Source: Actinopolymorpha pittospori
Lineage (GTDB): Bacteria; Actinomycetota; Actinomycetes; Propionibacteriales; Actinopolymorphaceae
Reading direction: 5' to 3'
Length of the DNA: 64,000 bases
Assembly: GCF_014873875.1 (NCBI RefSeq)
Contig: NZ_JADBEM010000001.1
Span: 10,346,717 to 10,410,716 of the forward strand
A program made the position numbers and the translations under genes. Position 1 is the first letter of the stretch; each line of letters starts with the position of its first letter. Of this stretch, positions 8,752 through 17,511 are shown one piece after another. Below the pieces are notes generated by a model. That model searched no databases, had not been told where the DNA came from, and saw only the letters and a program-made list of their open reading frames with translations.

Positions 8752-8936
8752 GGGCGGGTCCCTTCGGTCGCCGGCGGCCCCTTCCAGGTCGTGGGACAGG
8801 TCCGCGCGACCGCGGGAAAGGACACCTCGAGGGGGTGGGAGAGCGATTGCCGAGCGTGCCTGATCGTAGTCGCTCGATACGTCTACGTCTCTGCGGCGGC
8901 GGCCCAGGTCGGCATATGTCCGGAACGCGCCGGTGC

Positions 8937-9857
8937 TCAGGGGCGCGGGGACCGCTTGAGCTCCCGCTTGCGTTCGTCGCGGGCATGGAGTTCGGCGGTG
9001 AGGTGCTGGGATCGCGTGGCGACCAGCATGACCCCGGCGGCCACCACGAGCAGGGAGACGACCTCGCCCAGGTTGCACAGGGCGCCGCCCCTGATGCTCT
9101 CTCCCAGCCAGGCGATGCCGATGCCGATCGAGACGGCCGGGTCTCCCACGGTGATGATCGTCACCGTGAACACACCGAGGAGGCCCTTCTGGAAGGCCTG
9201 CTGGTTCAGCATGAATCCGGTCGGTCCGACGATCATCGCCGCGTACAACTGCCAGTCGCTGAACAGCGCGCCCACGTCGCCGTTGAACGACGTGACAAGA
9301 CTGCGGACGAGCCCTGCCATCACGCCGTAGCAGACCGCGGCCGCCACCGAGATGGGGATGACCCGCGCGTCGCCCCGCAGCCAGGTCGCCAGCAGCAGCG
9401 AGCCACCCACGATTGCGATGAGGCCCAGCCCGAGTGGCAACGCGGCCGAGGTGTCGAAGGTGTCCCGCCCGTTCGAGGGCTGCGCGATGAGCAGGAACGC
9501 GCTCAGGCCCACGAGCGCCATCGCCACCCCGATGATCAAGGTGAGGTCGGGGCGCATCCGCATGCGGGCCGAGATGAAGAGGATGTAGAAGAAGGTGCCC
9601 GTGATGAGGAGCGGCTGGACGAGAATCAGCGGCCCGAGCCGCAGCGCCAGCGCCTGCAGGGCGAAGCCCAGGACGCCGAGCCCGATGCTGAAGACGAAGC
9701 CTTCCTGCTTCAACAGTTCAAGCAGCAGGGGTGGTCCGAGTCCGACATCGCGGGCGCGGCGCGCGGCCGAGTGCTGCAGGCTCGCGGCGCCGCCGAAGGA
9801 CGCCGCCGCCGCGATCGCAATCGGTATCGCCAAAGCGGTGCCGAGGTCCACGCTCAC
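8937..9857 (-). CDS. DMT-superfamily (EamA/NIPA-like) membrane transporter
   Basis: The 306-aa protein has about nine hydrophobic helices and a charged C-terminal tail (HARDERKRELKRSPRP). Its pattern is that of drug/metabolite transporters. It starts at GTG 9857, which overlaps the stop of the upstream fusion gene as GTGA, so translation is coupled. The coupling suggests that it works with the glycosyltransferase-acyltransferase, perhaps moving the lipid product or a precursor across the membrane. That function is inference. A 185-bp gap with no recognised element follows, up to the start of the discoidin protein gene. Confidence 0.8.
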   Translation of the reverse strand: MSVDLGTALAIPIAIAAAASFGGAASLQHSAARRARDVGLGPPLLLELLKQEGFVFSIGLGVLGFALQALALRLGPLILVQPLLITGTFFYILFISARMRMRPDLTLIIGVAMALVGLSAFLLIAQPSNGRDTFDTSAALPLGLGLIAIVGGSLLLATWLRGDARVIPISVAAAVCYGVMAGLVRSLVTSFNGDVGALFSDWQLYAAMIVGPTGFMLNQQAFQKGLLGVFTVTIITVGDPAVSIGIGIAWLGESIRGGALCNLGEVVSLLVVAAGVMLVATRSQHLTAELHARDERKRELKRSPRP

Positions 9858-12346
9858 GCCTCCACGAACTCCCGGAAGGCACCCTGCGTCGCCGCCACGA
9901 CAGCCGCCGGGTCGAGCCCCAGGCCGCGGTCGGCCACCAGCCCGATCGCGGCGGTGTCGTCCGTGGTGAGGATGCCGACCGCCAGCGGCACGTTGGCCGA
10001 CAGCGGCAGGATCGGATAGATCGCCCGCACGAGCGCGCCGGCCAACCGTCGAGCCCCACGTGGACCTGGCGCGTAGGACACCACGAGGTTGAAGAAGCGC
10101 TCGGTGTAGCTGTACCGGGCGAACCGGGCGAGCGCGGCCGGCGGCAGGAGGCCCGCCATTCGCAGCACCTTTCCCGCGGCTCGCGGCTCGCTCCGTGCGA
10201 GACCGCGCCGGATCTCCGCGCAGGCGCGGTCCAGGCGTTCCTTCGCCGACATCTCCCCCATCACCAGGTCGAGCGGGACCGCGCCGCTCCAGTTGCCGGA
10301 GATCTGGTCGATCCGGTGGGGTCTGGTGATCGGGACCATGGCGCGCAGGGGGTGGCCGGGCGTGACCAGGCCGGTGCCGGCCAGGAGGTGTTCCAGCGCC
10401 TGGCCGACGACGCCGATCGCGAGTTCGTGCTCGCTGACGTCGAACTGTTCTGCCGTACGCCGGAACTCCTTGCCGGGCAGCGGTACGAAGACGACGGAGC
10501 GGCGCTCGGTCGTCAGCGGCTGGTTCAGCGGATGGCGGGGCGCCCGGCCACGGGTGGCCAGGTGCCACAGGCCGCGGAGCAGTTCGGCCGGGTTCCCCGA
10601 CTCCGCGGGCGGTGACGCGGGTGCGCTACCGGCGCCCTCCGTCGCGGGTTCGAGGTCACTGGGGTCGGCGTCGAGAAGGCTCTCCAGCAGGCCCAGCGCG
10701 GAGGTTCCGTCGCCCATGGCGTGGTGCAGTTTGATGCCGACCAGACTCCGGCCGCCGTCACCGCGACGGAAGAGCACCACCTGCCAGGCCGGCCGGTCCC
10801 GTGGCGCGGCCCGCGACCAGACCTCCTCGATCGCCTCGGTCGTGGCGGTGTCGGACATCAGCGGCCCGCCGGGGTACTCGGTGACGTGCGCGTCGACGTC
10901 GATCTCGTCGTGCCACATCCAGCCCATCCGGTTGCCGCGGTGCACCGGTTGCCGGTGCAGCGGTGGCAGGTGCCGGATCCGGGCGGACACCATCTCGCGC
11001 ACCTGCCGCAGGGTGACCGGCCCGGCGGTCCCCTCCTCGACGGGGTCGAGTTCGAGTACCGCGCCGACTTCCTGCGGGGCCGTGGCGTCCTCCACGTGGG
11101 CGAAGTACGCATCGGCCGACCGCATCGGCCAGGCGTTTCGACGCAGGTTCTGTCCGGCGGACGGCGCGCGTCGACGGTTCAGGGCCGGCTCCCCCGGTGG
11201 TGCGAACGAGGCGACGTCCGCGGCAAGGTCGTGGTTGACGACGTGGGCACGCGCGGTGCTGCGCAGCGACCGCAGCGTCCCCTCCTCCGTCACGAACGCC
11301 CTTATCCGGTTGGTGACCTGCGCTTTCGACATGCACAGGTCGGAGAGCCCGGCCTTGGTCATGAGGCGGGCGTTCGCGACACCGTGCGCCGCGATCGGCT
11401 CGGCCATGAGGACCGGGACACCACACGCGATCGCCTCCAGCGCGGTCGCCCCTCCGGCGTTGGTCACCACCACGTCCGCGGCCTGGTTGAGCGTCGCCAT
11501 GTCCTCGACCCAGCCAAGGGGCAGCAGGCGCGTTCGGTAGAGGCCCAGGGCCTCCAGGCGGGCAAGCGCCGCCGTGTTGCGTCCGCACACGGCCACGACC
11601 TGGACCCGTTCGTGTGCGTCGAGGATCGCGCGGACCAACCCTTCGGCGATACCGAAGCCGAACGCGCCGCCCGCGACGAGGACGACGAACGCATCGGGGT
11701 CGAGGTCGAAGCGCTGGCGCGCGGCCACCTGGTCGCCCGGCCGGAACTCCTGACGCACCGGCAGCGCCGAGGCGCGGATGTCGGCCGACGGCTCCGACGC
11801 GCGCGCCACCGGGACGGCCTCCTCGTGCATGACGAACGTCGCGTCGAGTTCGGTGTGCACCCAGAACGGATGAGGGGAGAAGTCCGGAACCCACGCGGCG
11901 ATGGGGACGGCGAGTCCACGACGTCTGCGCAGCCAGGCCAGCCCTCCGCTCCCCAACGGATAGGTGCTGAGAATGGCGTCGGGTTGGAAACCATCGATCT
12001 CCTCGGCCATCCGTAAACCCGCCCAGGTGGAGGTAAACAGTTTCGAAGACCGCATGAACCATCGATAGTGCCAGGTTGCCTGATAGAAGAACTCATAGAG
12101 CCACGGCGCGCGTTCGACACTGGACACGTAGATCCACCGGAATGCCGCGCCGACTCCGGGCCCCATCGCGTCGAGTGTGTCGACCCAGCGAACCTCGGAA
12201 TGGGGCCAGTGGCGCCGCCATGCCTCCTCAAGGGCACGTCCTGCCGCGTCGTGTCCGCCGCCGAGCTTCGCCGAAACGATCATCAAGCGTCGCCGAGCGG
12301 GATCCGCCGCGCCCATGCCGTCCTTTTCTGGAGCGATACCGCCCAC
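9854..12346 (-). CDS. Fusion of a GT28-type glycosyltransferase and a WS/DGAT acyltransferase
   Basis: The 830-aa protein joins two complete enzymes. Residues about 20-385 resemble monogalactosyldiacylglycerol synthase/GT28 enzymes: SAKLGGGH (25-32) is the lipid-acceptor-side glycine motif and TNAGGATALEA (295-305) the nucleotide-sugar site. Residues about 405-830 form a wax ester synthase/diacylglycerol acyltransferase, with the opening motif RSADAYFAHVED and the catalytic HHAMGDG at 541-547. WS/DGAT enzymes move acyl groups from acyl-CoA to alcohols or diacylglycerol. Fusion to a lipid glycosyltransferase suggests that a glycolipid is made and acylated. The GTG start at 12346 has GGGGAGG about nine bases upstream. 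There is no signal peptide, so the enzyme probably works on the inner membrane face. Confidence 0.88.
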   Translation of the reverse strand: MGGIAPEKDGMGAADPARRRLMIVSAKLGGGHDAAGRALEEAWRRHWPHSEVRWVDTLDAMGPGVGAAFRWIYVSSVERAPWLYEFFYQATWHYRWFMRSSKLFTSTWAGLRMAEEIDGFQPDAILSTYPLGSGGLAWLRRRRGLAVPIAAWVPDFSPHPFWVHTELDATFVMHEEAVPVARASEPSADIRASALPVRQEFRPGDQVAARQRFDLDPDAFVVLVAGGAFGFGIAEGLVRAILDAHERVQVVAVCGRNTAALARLEALGLYRTRLLPLGWVEDMATLNQAADVVVTNAGGATALEAIACGVPVLMAEPIAAHGVANARLMTKAGLSDLCMSKAQVTNRIRAFVTEEGTLRSLRSTARAHVVNHDLAADVASFAPPGEPALNRRRAPSAGQNLRRNAWPMRSADAYFAHVEDATAPQEVGAVLELDPVEEGTAGPVTLRQVREMVSARIRHLPPLHRQPVHRGNRMGWMWHDEIDVDAHVTEYPGGPLMSDTATTEAIEEVWSRAAPRDRPAWQVVLFRRGDGGRSLVGIKLHHAMGDGTSALGLLESLLDADPSDLEPATEGAGSAPASPPAESGNPAELLRGLWHLATRGRAPRHPLNQPLTTERRSVVFVPLPGKEFRRTAEQFDVSEHELAIGVVGQALEHLLAGTGLVTPGHPLRAMVPITRPHRIDQISGNWSGAVPLDLVMGEMSAKERLDRACAEIRRGLARSEPRAAGKVLRMAGLLPPAALARFARYSYTERFFNLVVSYAPGPRGARRLAGALVRAIYPILPLSANVPLAVGILTTDDTAAIGLVADRGLGLDPAAVVAATQGAFREFVEA

Positions 12347-12641
12347 CTTGGCGTTCCTCCCCGGTGATCTGCTTTCTCAACAGCTTCTCAGGGTCCAGGC
12401 ATTCCTGTGCCCGTATTCGCGGGTGAAGGGTGTGGCGAGAAACAATGCGTCACATTTTGCTTGGCTTCGACGACGGATGCGCTGTTCCCCCGCGGCTGAT
12501 CCGTCAAACAACATCACGCGACGGGCGGGCCCTCGCGCCACGATCCTGTCGCCGCCAAGGTCGCCTTGACGATCTTGGTGTGGTGGGCTTCGTGTGCTCG
12601 TCGGTGTCGATCACCGTCAATCTTCGCTGAACGGCGGCGCG
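12347..12641. other. Intergenic region without a recognised gene
   Basis: These 295 bases lie between the fusion gene and the LLM pair. Short open frames here lack ribosome sites and coding bias. The stretch is somewhat less GC-biased than its surroundings and probably holds the promoter for the minus-strand fusion gene. No clear motif was found. Confidence 0.5.
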
Positions 12642-13466
12642 TCACTCGCCGTTGAACTGCCTGATCGCGGCCTCCCACTGGTCCAGCGCGCGCTCGACGA
12701 TGCTGCGCGGGCCGGACGGGAGCCAGTGGTTCGCCCGTCGTACGCCGGCAGCTGCCATGCGCTCGAACAGCGCCGCGTCGACCGGTGTGTCCAGGAACTG
12801 GATCTCGATCGGACGGTCCGCCCGGGCCTGAACCTCCTCGATCCGGTCGAACACCTCGGCACCGGTGAAGTGCGGTAGCCAGCCGTCGCCGTAGGCCAGC
12901 ACCCGGTCCAGGACGGTGGGGCCGTCCCCGCCGACGAGGATCGGAGGGTGCGGCCGTTGCGCGGGCTTGGGGTAGGACCAGATCCGATCGAACGACACGA
13001 ACCTTCCCTGGTAGCTGGCCTCGTGCCGCGTCCAGATCTGCTTCATCGCCTCGACCCGCTCCCGCATCAGCGCCATCCGGGTCCGCGGGTCGGTGCCGTG
13101 GTTGCGCATCTCCTCGCGGTTCCAGCCGGCCCCGACACCGAACTCGAAGCGGCCACCGGACATGTGGTCGATGCTGGCGACCTCCTTGGCGGTGACGATC
13201 GGGTCACGCTCGACGACCAGCGTGACCCCGCTGCCGATCCGCAGCGTCGTCGTCGCGGCGGCCGCCGCGGCCAGGGCCACGAACTGGTCGTAGATGTGCA
13301 CGTACTTCCGCTGGAGCGTCCCGCCCGTCTGGGTCACCACGGCCGCCGGGATGTGGGTGTGGTCGGGAATGAACAACGCGTCCTGTCCACGCTCCTCGAC
13401 CATCCGTGCCACCTCGGCTGGCCGTATCCCGTCGTGTGTCGGGAAGTAACCCACTCCGAAGTCCAC
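12642..13466 (-). CDS. LLM-class F420/FMN-dependent oxidoreductase, copy 2
   Basis: This 274-aa luciferase-like monooxygenase has the family opening VDFGVGYFPTHDG, the flavin/F420 barrel motif GGRFEFGVGAGWNREE and the later PILVGGDGPTVLDRV. In actinobacteria these proteins commonly use cofactor F420. It starts at GTG 13466, five bases beyond the stop of the upstream paralogue, so the two are one operon. It is nearly identical over most of its length to the gene at 13471-14301. The differences cluster at residues 40-60 (TQTGGTLQRKYVHIYDQF) and around the 220s, which may touch substrate. Confidence 0.9.
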   Translation of the reverse strand: MDFGVGYFPTHDGIRPAEVARMVEERGQDALFIPDHTHIPAAVVTQTGGTLQRKYVHIYDQFVALAAAAAATTTLRIGSGVTLVVERDPIVTAKEVASIDHMSGGRFEFGVGAGWNREEMRNHGTDPRTRMALMRERVEAMKQIWTRHEASYQGRFVSFDRIWSYPKPAQRPHPPILVGGDGPTVLDRVLAYGDGWLPHFTGAEVFDRIEEVQARADRPIEIQFLDTPVDAALFERMAAAGVRRANHWLPSGPRSIVERALDQWEAAIRQFNGE

Positions 13467-13470
13467 CGGG

Positions 13471-14301
13471 TCAGCCGCCGTTGAACTGACCGATGGCGGC
13501 TTCCCAGCGCTCGAGCGCCGGCTCGACGATGCTGCGCGGGCCGGACGGGAGCCAGTGGTTCGCCCGTCGTACGCCGGCAGCCGCCAGGCGTTCGAACAGC
13601 GCGGGGTCGACGGGCGTGTCCAGGGTCTGGATCTCGATCGGACGGTCCGCCCGGGCCCGTAACTCCTCCATCCGGCCGAACATCTGGTCACCGGAGAAGT
13701 CGGGGATCCAGGCGTCCCCGAAGGCGAGCACCCGGTCCAGGACGGTGGGGCCGTCCCCGCCGATCAGGATGGGCGGGTGGGGCCGTTGCGCCGGCTTGGG
13801 GTAGGACCAGATGCGATCGAACGACACGAACCTTCCCTGGTAGCTGGCCTCGTGCTGCGTCCAGATCTGCTTCATCGCCTCGACCCGCTCCCGCATCAGA
13901 CCCGTCCGGGTCCGCGGGTCGGTCCCGTGGTTGCGCATCTCCTCGCGGTTCCACCCGAGACCGACGCCGAACTCGAAGCGGCCACCGGACATGTGGTCGA
14001 CGCTGGCGACCTCCTTGGCGGTGACGATCGGGTCGCGCTGGATGATCAGGGTGACCCCGCTGCCGATCCGCAGGGTCGTGGTCGCCGCGGCGGCCGCGGT
14101 CAGCGCCACGTACAGGTCGTAGCAGTGGCTGTACTTCCGCGGGAGTTCACCGCCACCGGGATAGGGAGACTCGCGACTGGCCGGTATGTGGGTGTGCTCG
14201 GGAAAGAACAGCGCGTCCTGACCACGTTCCTCGACCATCCGCGCGACCTCGCCAGGGCGCATGCCGTCATGTGTTGGGAAGTAACCCACTCCGAAGTCCA
14301 C
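13471..14301 (-). CDS. LLM-class F420/FMN-dependent oxidoreductase, copy 1
   Basis: This 276-aa luciferase-like oxidoreductase is the first gene of a tandem pair. It has the same motifs as its neighbour (DFGVGYFPTHDG, GGRFEFGVGLGWNREE, GGDGPTVLDRV), with a slightly longer loop, ASRESPYPGGGELPRKY, near residue 42. Large blocks, for example the part encoding WNREEMRNHGTDPRTR, match copy 2 almost base for base at an offset of about 829. This shows recent duplication or gene conversion. The substrate is unknown. Both use the same GTG start. Confidence 0.9.
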   Translation of the reverse strand: MDFGVGYFPTHDGMRPGEVARMVEERGQDALFFPEHTHIPASRESPYPGGGELPRKYSHCYDLYVALTAAAAATTTLRIGSGVTLIIQRDPIVTAKEVASVDHMSGGRFEFGVGLGWNREEMRNHGTDPRTRTGLMRERVEAMKQIWTQHEASYQGRFVSFDRIWSYPKPAQRPHPPILIGGDGPTVLDRVLAFGDAWIPDFSGDQMFGRMEELRARADRPIEIQTLDTPVDPALFERLAAAGVRRANHWLPSGPRSIVEPALERWEAAIGQFNGG

Positions 14302-14532
14302 CCGGCTTCCCTACCCGGCGCGAATGGGTTCGACTCGCGGGCTCCTGCGATGGGGTGGGTCGTGAGTTTCTCACACGACCATGCGCAAATGTCCATTTAT
14401 GAACGAAAAAAACCGGTCGGGAGGTTTGTGAGGCCACACAACGTGGCCATTGTTTCCGCAGCGCACTCCGCCCGAGATACCGACGGAACGTCATGAGCGT
14501 TCGGCAATGTTTCAGGAAACGATGGGGAGCAA

Positions 14533-16956
14533 ATGCCTCGAGCTTGGAAATCGCTAATCGTAGGTCTCGTTGGCGTCGCCTTACTTTCCAGCGCGCAGTA
14601 CGCCGGCGCCGAACCCCTCGGACTCTCGGCTGACCCTGGGCACGCGCATGGCGACGACGGCTCGGGCGGTGCGTCGCAGTACAAGCCCAGCATCTCGACG
14701 GTCACCCTGATCACCGGCGACCGGGTCCGGGTCACCACCCAGCCCGACGGCACCAGGTCGGTCATCCCGATGCCGGGGGCGGGCCGCGCGGCCAACCCGG
14801 TCAGTATCCGTTATCGGGGCGACGCGATCGACGTCGTACCCGCGGACGCTGGAGCGTTCGTACGCGCTGGTCGCCTCGACCCGCGACTCTTCGATGTGGC
14901 GGGTCTCGTCGCCGCGGGGTACGACGACGCCTCATCTCCTGAACTGCCACTCCTCGCCCGCCACACCCCCGGTCGGACAGCCCTGGAAGGGGTTCCGGCG
15001 GGAGCGACCGTTGGGCGAACGACCGGCGGCGACTCCTCCACCGCGCTCGGCCTCGGGAAGAAGGACGCGGCGTCGTTCTGGAAGTGGCTCGTGGGGTCGC
15101 AGCAGCCCAAACCGGCCGGGTCGCGGTCCACCGGCGATGCGCTCGCCGCCGGAATCCAGCAGGTCTCCCTGCGCCCGCTGGCGTCGACGCATCATGCGGG
15201 CGGGGGCGCCATGCCCATGTCGTCCGGCGCCACTTCGGCGCGAAAGGCGGCACCTCCTGCCGCGAACGCGACCACCGCCAACCTCCTCATCAAGCTCATC
15301 GACCGGAACGGAAGGCTCATCACCAAGGTCGACGAGGCCTTCTTCACCGAACCCGTCGTGCTCAACCGCGACACCGAGGACGTCTACCCGTTGGAGCCTC
15401 GACCGGCTGGCCTCGGAGTGGCTCTTCCTCCCGGGTCGTACAGCTTCGGCGAGATCATCGTGACGACGCAGCGTCTCCAGCCGACGAGCTACACGCTGCT
15501 GGCCCGGCCCAACTTCACCGTCAGCGGCAACCTCACCTTGACGCTGGACGCCCGCCAGGCGCACGAGATCCGGGCGACGGCCCAGGCCCCGGACCCCACG
15601 CCGATCGTGACGACCTTCGGTGTCATCGAGCTGTTCGCGGGCCGGCCGTGGACCACTCTGGTCACCCTGCCGGGGGCGACGCCCTTCCGCGCCTTCGCGC
15701 TGCAGACCGCCGCGGTGACCGACAGACCCTACAACTTCGCGATGTTCCAGTCCTCGAACTCCAGTTGGGGCGTCTACGACCTGCTTGTCGGTGAGTCCGG
15801 AGCGGTCCCCGCGAACCCGACCTACCACCTCCGAAACGCCGACCTGGGTCGAATCAGCTCCAGGTACAACGCGGCCGGGACCGGGCTGGGGCTCAAAGGG
15901 ACGCTGTTCCGCGAGGCACAGCTCCCCGGGGATGTTCAGGTCGGGCTCGGATGGTTCTATCCGACGGGCATCCCTTCCACCCGGGTCCGGTTCACCAGCT
16001 CGGCGTATGGCGGCGCGCCCCTGCCATGGTTCGCGTCCGTGGACGTCGGCCGCGACCCGGCCGTCCCGATCTACTCGGAGGTGCGCGCTCCCGCGGTCAT
16101 TCCCATCGGCGTCACCACTCTGGGGCTCTGGAACCCAGCCACCTTCCGGCCGGAAGGTCACGGTGTGCGTCGTGACGATCTCTCGATGAACGTCACCCTC
16201 CAGCCGTTCGCCTCCGGAGATGTCGGCACGACCTTCTTCATCCTGGACGAGGCCGGGGTGACCGGCAGTGCCGTACTGGAAAGGCGTGGTGAACCCGCCG
16301 CCCGGGCGAACGATCCCAACTTCCTGAGAACCGAGCCGCAGCCGGCTGCCACCACGTCGTACTCACTCGATCTTCTGGCGAGACGAAACGTGTCGTGGTC
16401 GAGGTACGCCACCTCCATCCACGCCTACTGGAAGTTCACCTGCCACCGCCCCCCGACGGGGCATGACGGGCACCCGATGCGGCTGCTGAACATCGGCATC
16501 AACGGTGACTACGACCTGTACGGAAGAGCGCCGGCGGGTCGACCCTTCCGGCTCGACCTCACGGTCGCCGAGGTCGAGGGCACCGGCACACCGCAGTCGG
16601 CGACGGTGGCGGTGTCGTTCGACGAGGGCAAGACCTGGAGGAACGTCCCGACCGTACGGGACGCGACCAGGAAGTGGCACGTCATCATCAACCATCCGAA
16701 CACGCCCGGAAAGTTCGTCGCGCTCCGCGCCAAGACCCAGACCGACCACGGAGACGTGTACAGCATGACCACCATTCGGGCCTACGGCATCGGCCCGGCG
16801 GCCACAGTAGGGGCACCCGGGTGGAGCCACCGGCTCCGTAGTGACCGATCGCGTGCGGCTGGCGCACTTCCGTCGCCACCCGCACGCGGATTCAGTGATG
16901 TCGTGTCGCCTGTGCGGGAGAGTCATCGGGAGACGGTACGTGGGGATGCTCGCTGA
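14533..16956 (+). CDS. Secreted protein with subtilase-type N-terminal region but no protease domain
   Basis: The 807-aa product has a signal peptide (1 to about 26, ending AQYAGA). Residues about 55-140 (TVTLITGDRVRV, VPADAGAFVRAGRLDPRLFDVAGLVAAGYDD) look like the inhibitory prodomain of large actinobacterial S8 subtilases. No Asp, His or Ser catalytic motif follows. The chain goes from a short linker straight into beta-rich sequence of the kind found C-terminal to such proteases. It may bind or inhibit, or be a relic that lost its catalytic core. Recognisable sequence ends near residue 755 (IRAYGIG). The last 52 residues look like read-through and overlap the convergent GNAT gene. GGGGAG lies just before the ATG. 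The 231-bp leader region shows nothing else. Confidence 0.75.
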   Translation: MPRAWKSLIVGLVGVALLSSAQYAGAEPLGLSADPGHAHGDDGSGGASQYKPSISTVTLITGDRVRVTTQPDGTRSVIPMPGAGRAANPVSIRYRGDAIDVVPADAGAFVRAGRLDPRLFDVAGLVAAGYDDASSPELPLLARHTPGRTALEGVPAGATVGRTTGGDSSTALGLGKKDAASFWKWLVGSQQPKPAGSRSTGDALAAGIQQVSLRPLASTHHAGGGAMPMSSGATSARKAAPPAANATTANLLIKLIDRNGRLITKVDEAFFTEPVVLNRDTEDVYPLEPRPAGLGVALPPGSYSFGEIIVTTQRLQPTSYTLLARPNFTVSGNLTLTLDARQAHEIRATAQAPDPTPIVTTFGVIELFAGRPWTTLVTLPGATPFRAFALQTAAVTDRPYNFAMFQSSNSSWGVYDLLVGESGAVPANPTYHLRNADLGRISSRYNAAGTGLGLKGTLFREAQLPGDVQVGLGWFYPTGIPSTRVRFTSSAYGGAPLPWFASVDVGRDPAVPIYSEVRAPAVIPIGVTTLGLWNPATFRPEGHGVRRDDLSMNVTLQPFASGDVGTTFFILDEAGVTGSAVLERRGEPAARANDPNFLRTEPQPAATTSYSLDLLARRNVSWSRYATSIHAYWKFTCHRPPTGHDGHPMRLLNIGINGDYDLYGRAPAGRPFRLDLTVAEVEGTGTPQSATVAVSFDEGKTWRNVPTVRDATRKWHVIINHPNTPGKFVALRAKTQTDHGDVYSMTTIRAYGIGPAATVGAPGWSHRLRSDRSRAAGALPSPPARGFSDVVSPVRESHRETVRGDAR

Positions 16957-17431
16957 GCGGTTTCTGGTAGCAGCGGCTCAGCGGATCGGTGACGTACTTG
17001 CCGTAGGGAGGGACGGACGTGAAGCCGCTGGCTTCGTAGAGCGCGATCGCCTCCGGCTGACGTACTCCCGTCGCCAGCCGCAGCACGTCGTACCCGAGGG
17101 CGCGCGCGAGGTCCTCCAACGCACGCAGGAGCGACCGCGCCACTCCCCGCCCGCGATGCCCCGGCAGCACGAACATCCGCTTGAGCTCACCGGCAGTGGG
17201 CCCGGCCGGCTGGACGACGCCGCAACCGACGGGCTGGTCATCGACGAGGGCGACGAGGTACCTCGCGTCCGGGTGGACGCCTGACCGCCCCTCCGCGCCG
17301 TACCGGCTCACCATCTCCTGAAACGCCGCGTCGAGCAGCAGCCTCAGGCCGGCGTCACCGAGGGTGCGTCCCTCGATCAGCACGCCAACGCCTCCTCGCC
17401 GCCCCGCCTGGGCGAAAGCTGTGTCGGACAC
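16892..17431 (-). CDS. GNAT-family N-acetyltransferase
   Basis: The 179-aa protein has the GNAT fold pattern. The acetyl-CoA loop is VLPGHRGRGVARSLL, preceded by LKRMFV, and ALGYDVLRLATGVRQPEAIALYEASGF matches motif B. It should transfer acetyl from acetyl-CoA to an unknown amine. The GTG at 17431 was kept, but a later GTG at 17383 (before LIEGRTLG) is also possible. The 3' end overlaps the tail of the convergent secreted-protein gene by 65 bp. Confidence 0.88.
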   Translation of the reverse strand: MSDTAFAQAGRRGGVGVLIEGRTLGDAGLRLLLDAAFQEMVSRYGAEGRSGVHPDARYLVALVDDQPVGCGVVQPAGPTAGELKRMFVLPGHRGRGVARSLLRALEDLARALGYDVLRLATGVRQPEAIALYEASGFTSVPPYGKYVTDPLSRCYQKPLSEHPHVPSPDDSPAQATRHH

Positions 17432-17472
17432 GGGTACGAACGTTGGGCCCGCCCCGAAACCGTATCCTGACG

Positions 17473-17511
17473 TTGACGCGCCTCACGCGCCCGGCGGATA
17501 GGGTGCGCGCT
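17473..17511 (+). promoter_or_regulatory. Probable leaderless promoter of the NUDIX gene
   Basis: TTGACG (17473-17478) and a -10-like TAGGGT (17499-17504) are followed after seven bases by the GTG at 17512, with no ribosome site. The 20-base spacer is longer than ideal. The -10 to start spacing favours a leaderless transcript. Confidence 0.4.

Larger units (their letters stand above)
12642..14301 (-). repeat. Tandem duplication of an LLM oxidoreductase gene
   Basis: Two head-to-tail copies of about 828 bp each (12642-13466 and 13471-14301) share long identical blocks, including both 5' and 3' ends. Divergence is concentrated in short patches. This pattern fits a recent duplication with continuing gene conversion. 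Confidence 0.85.
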
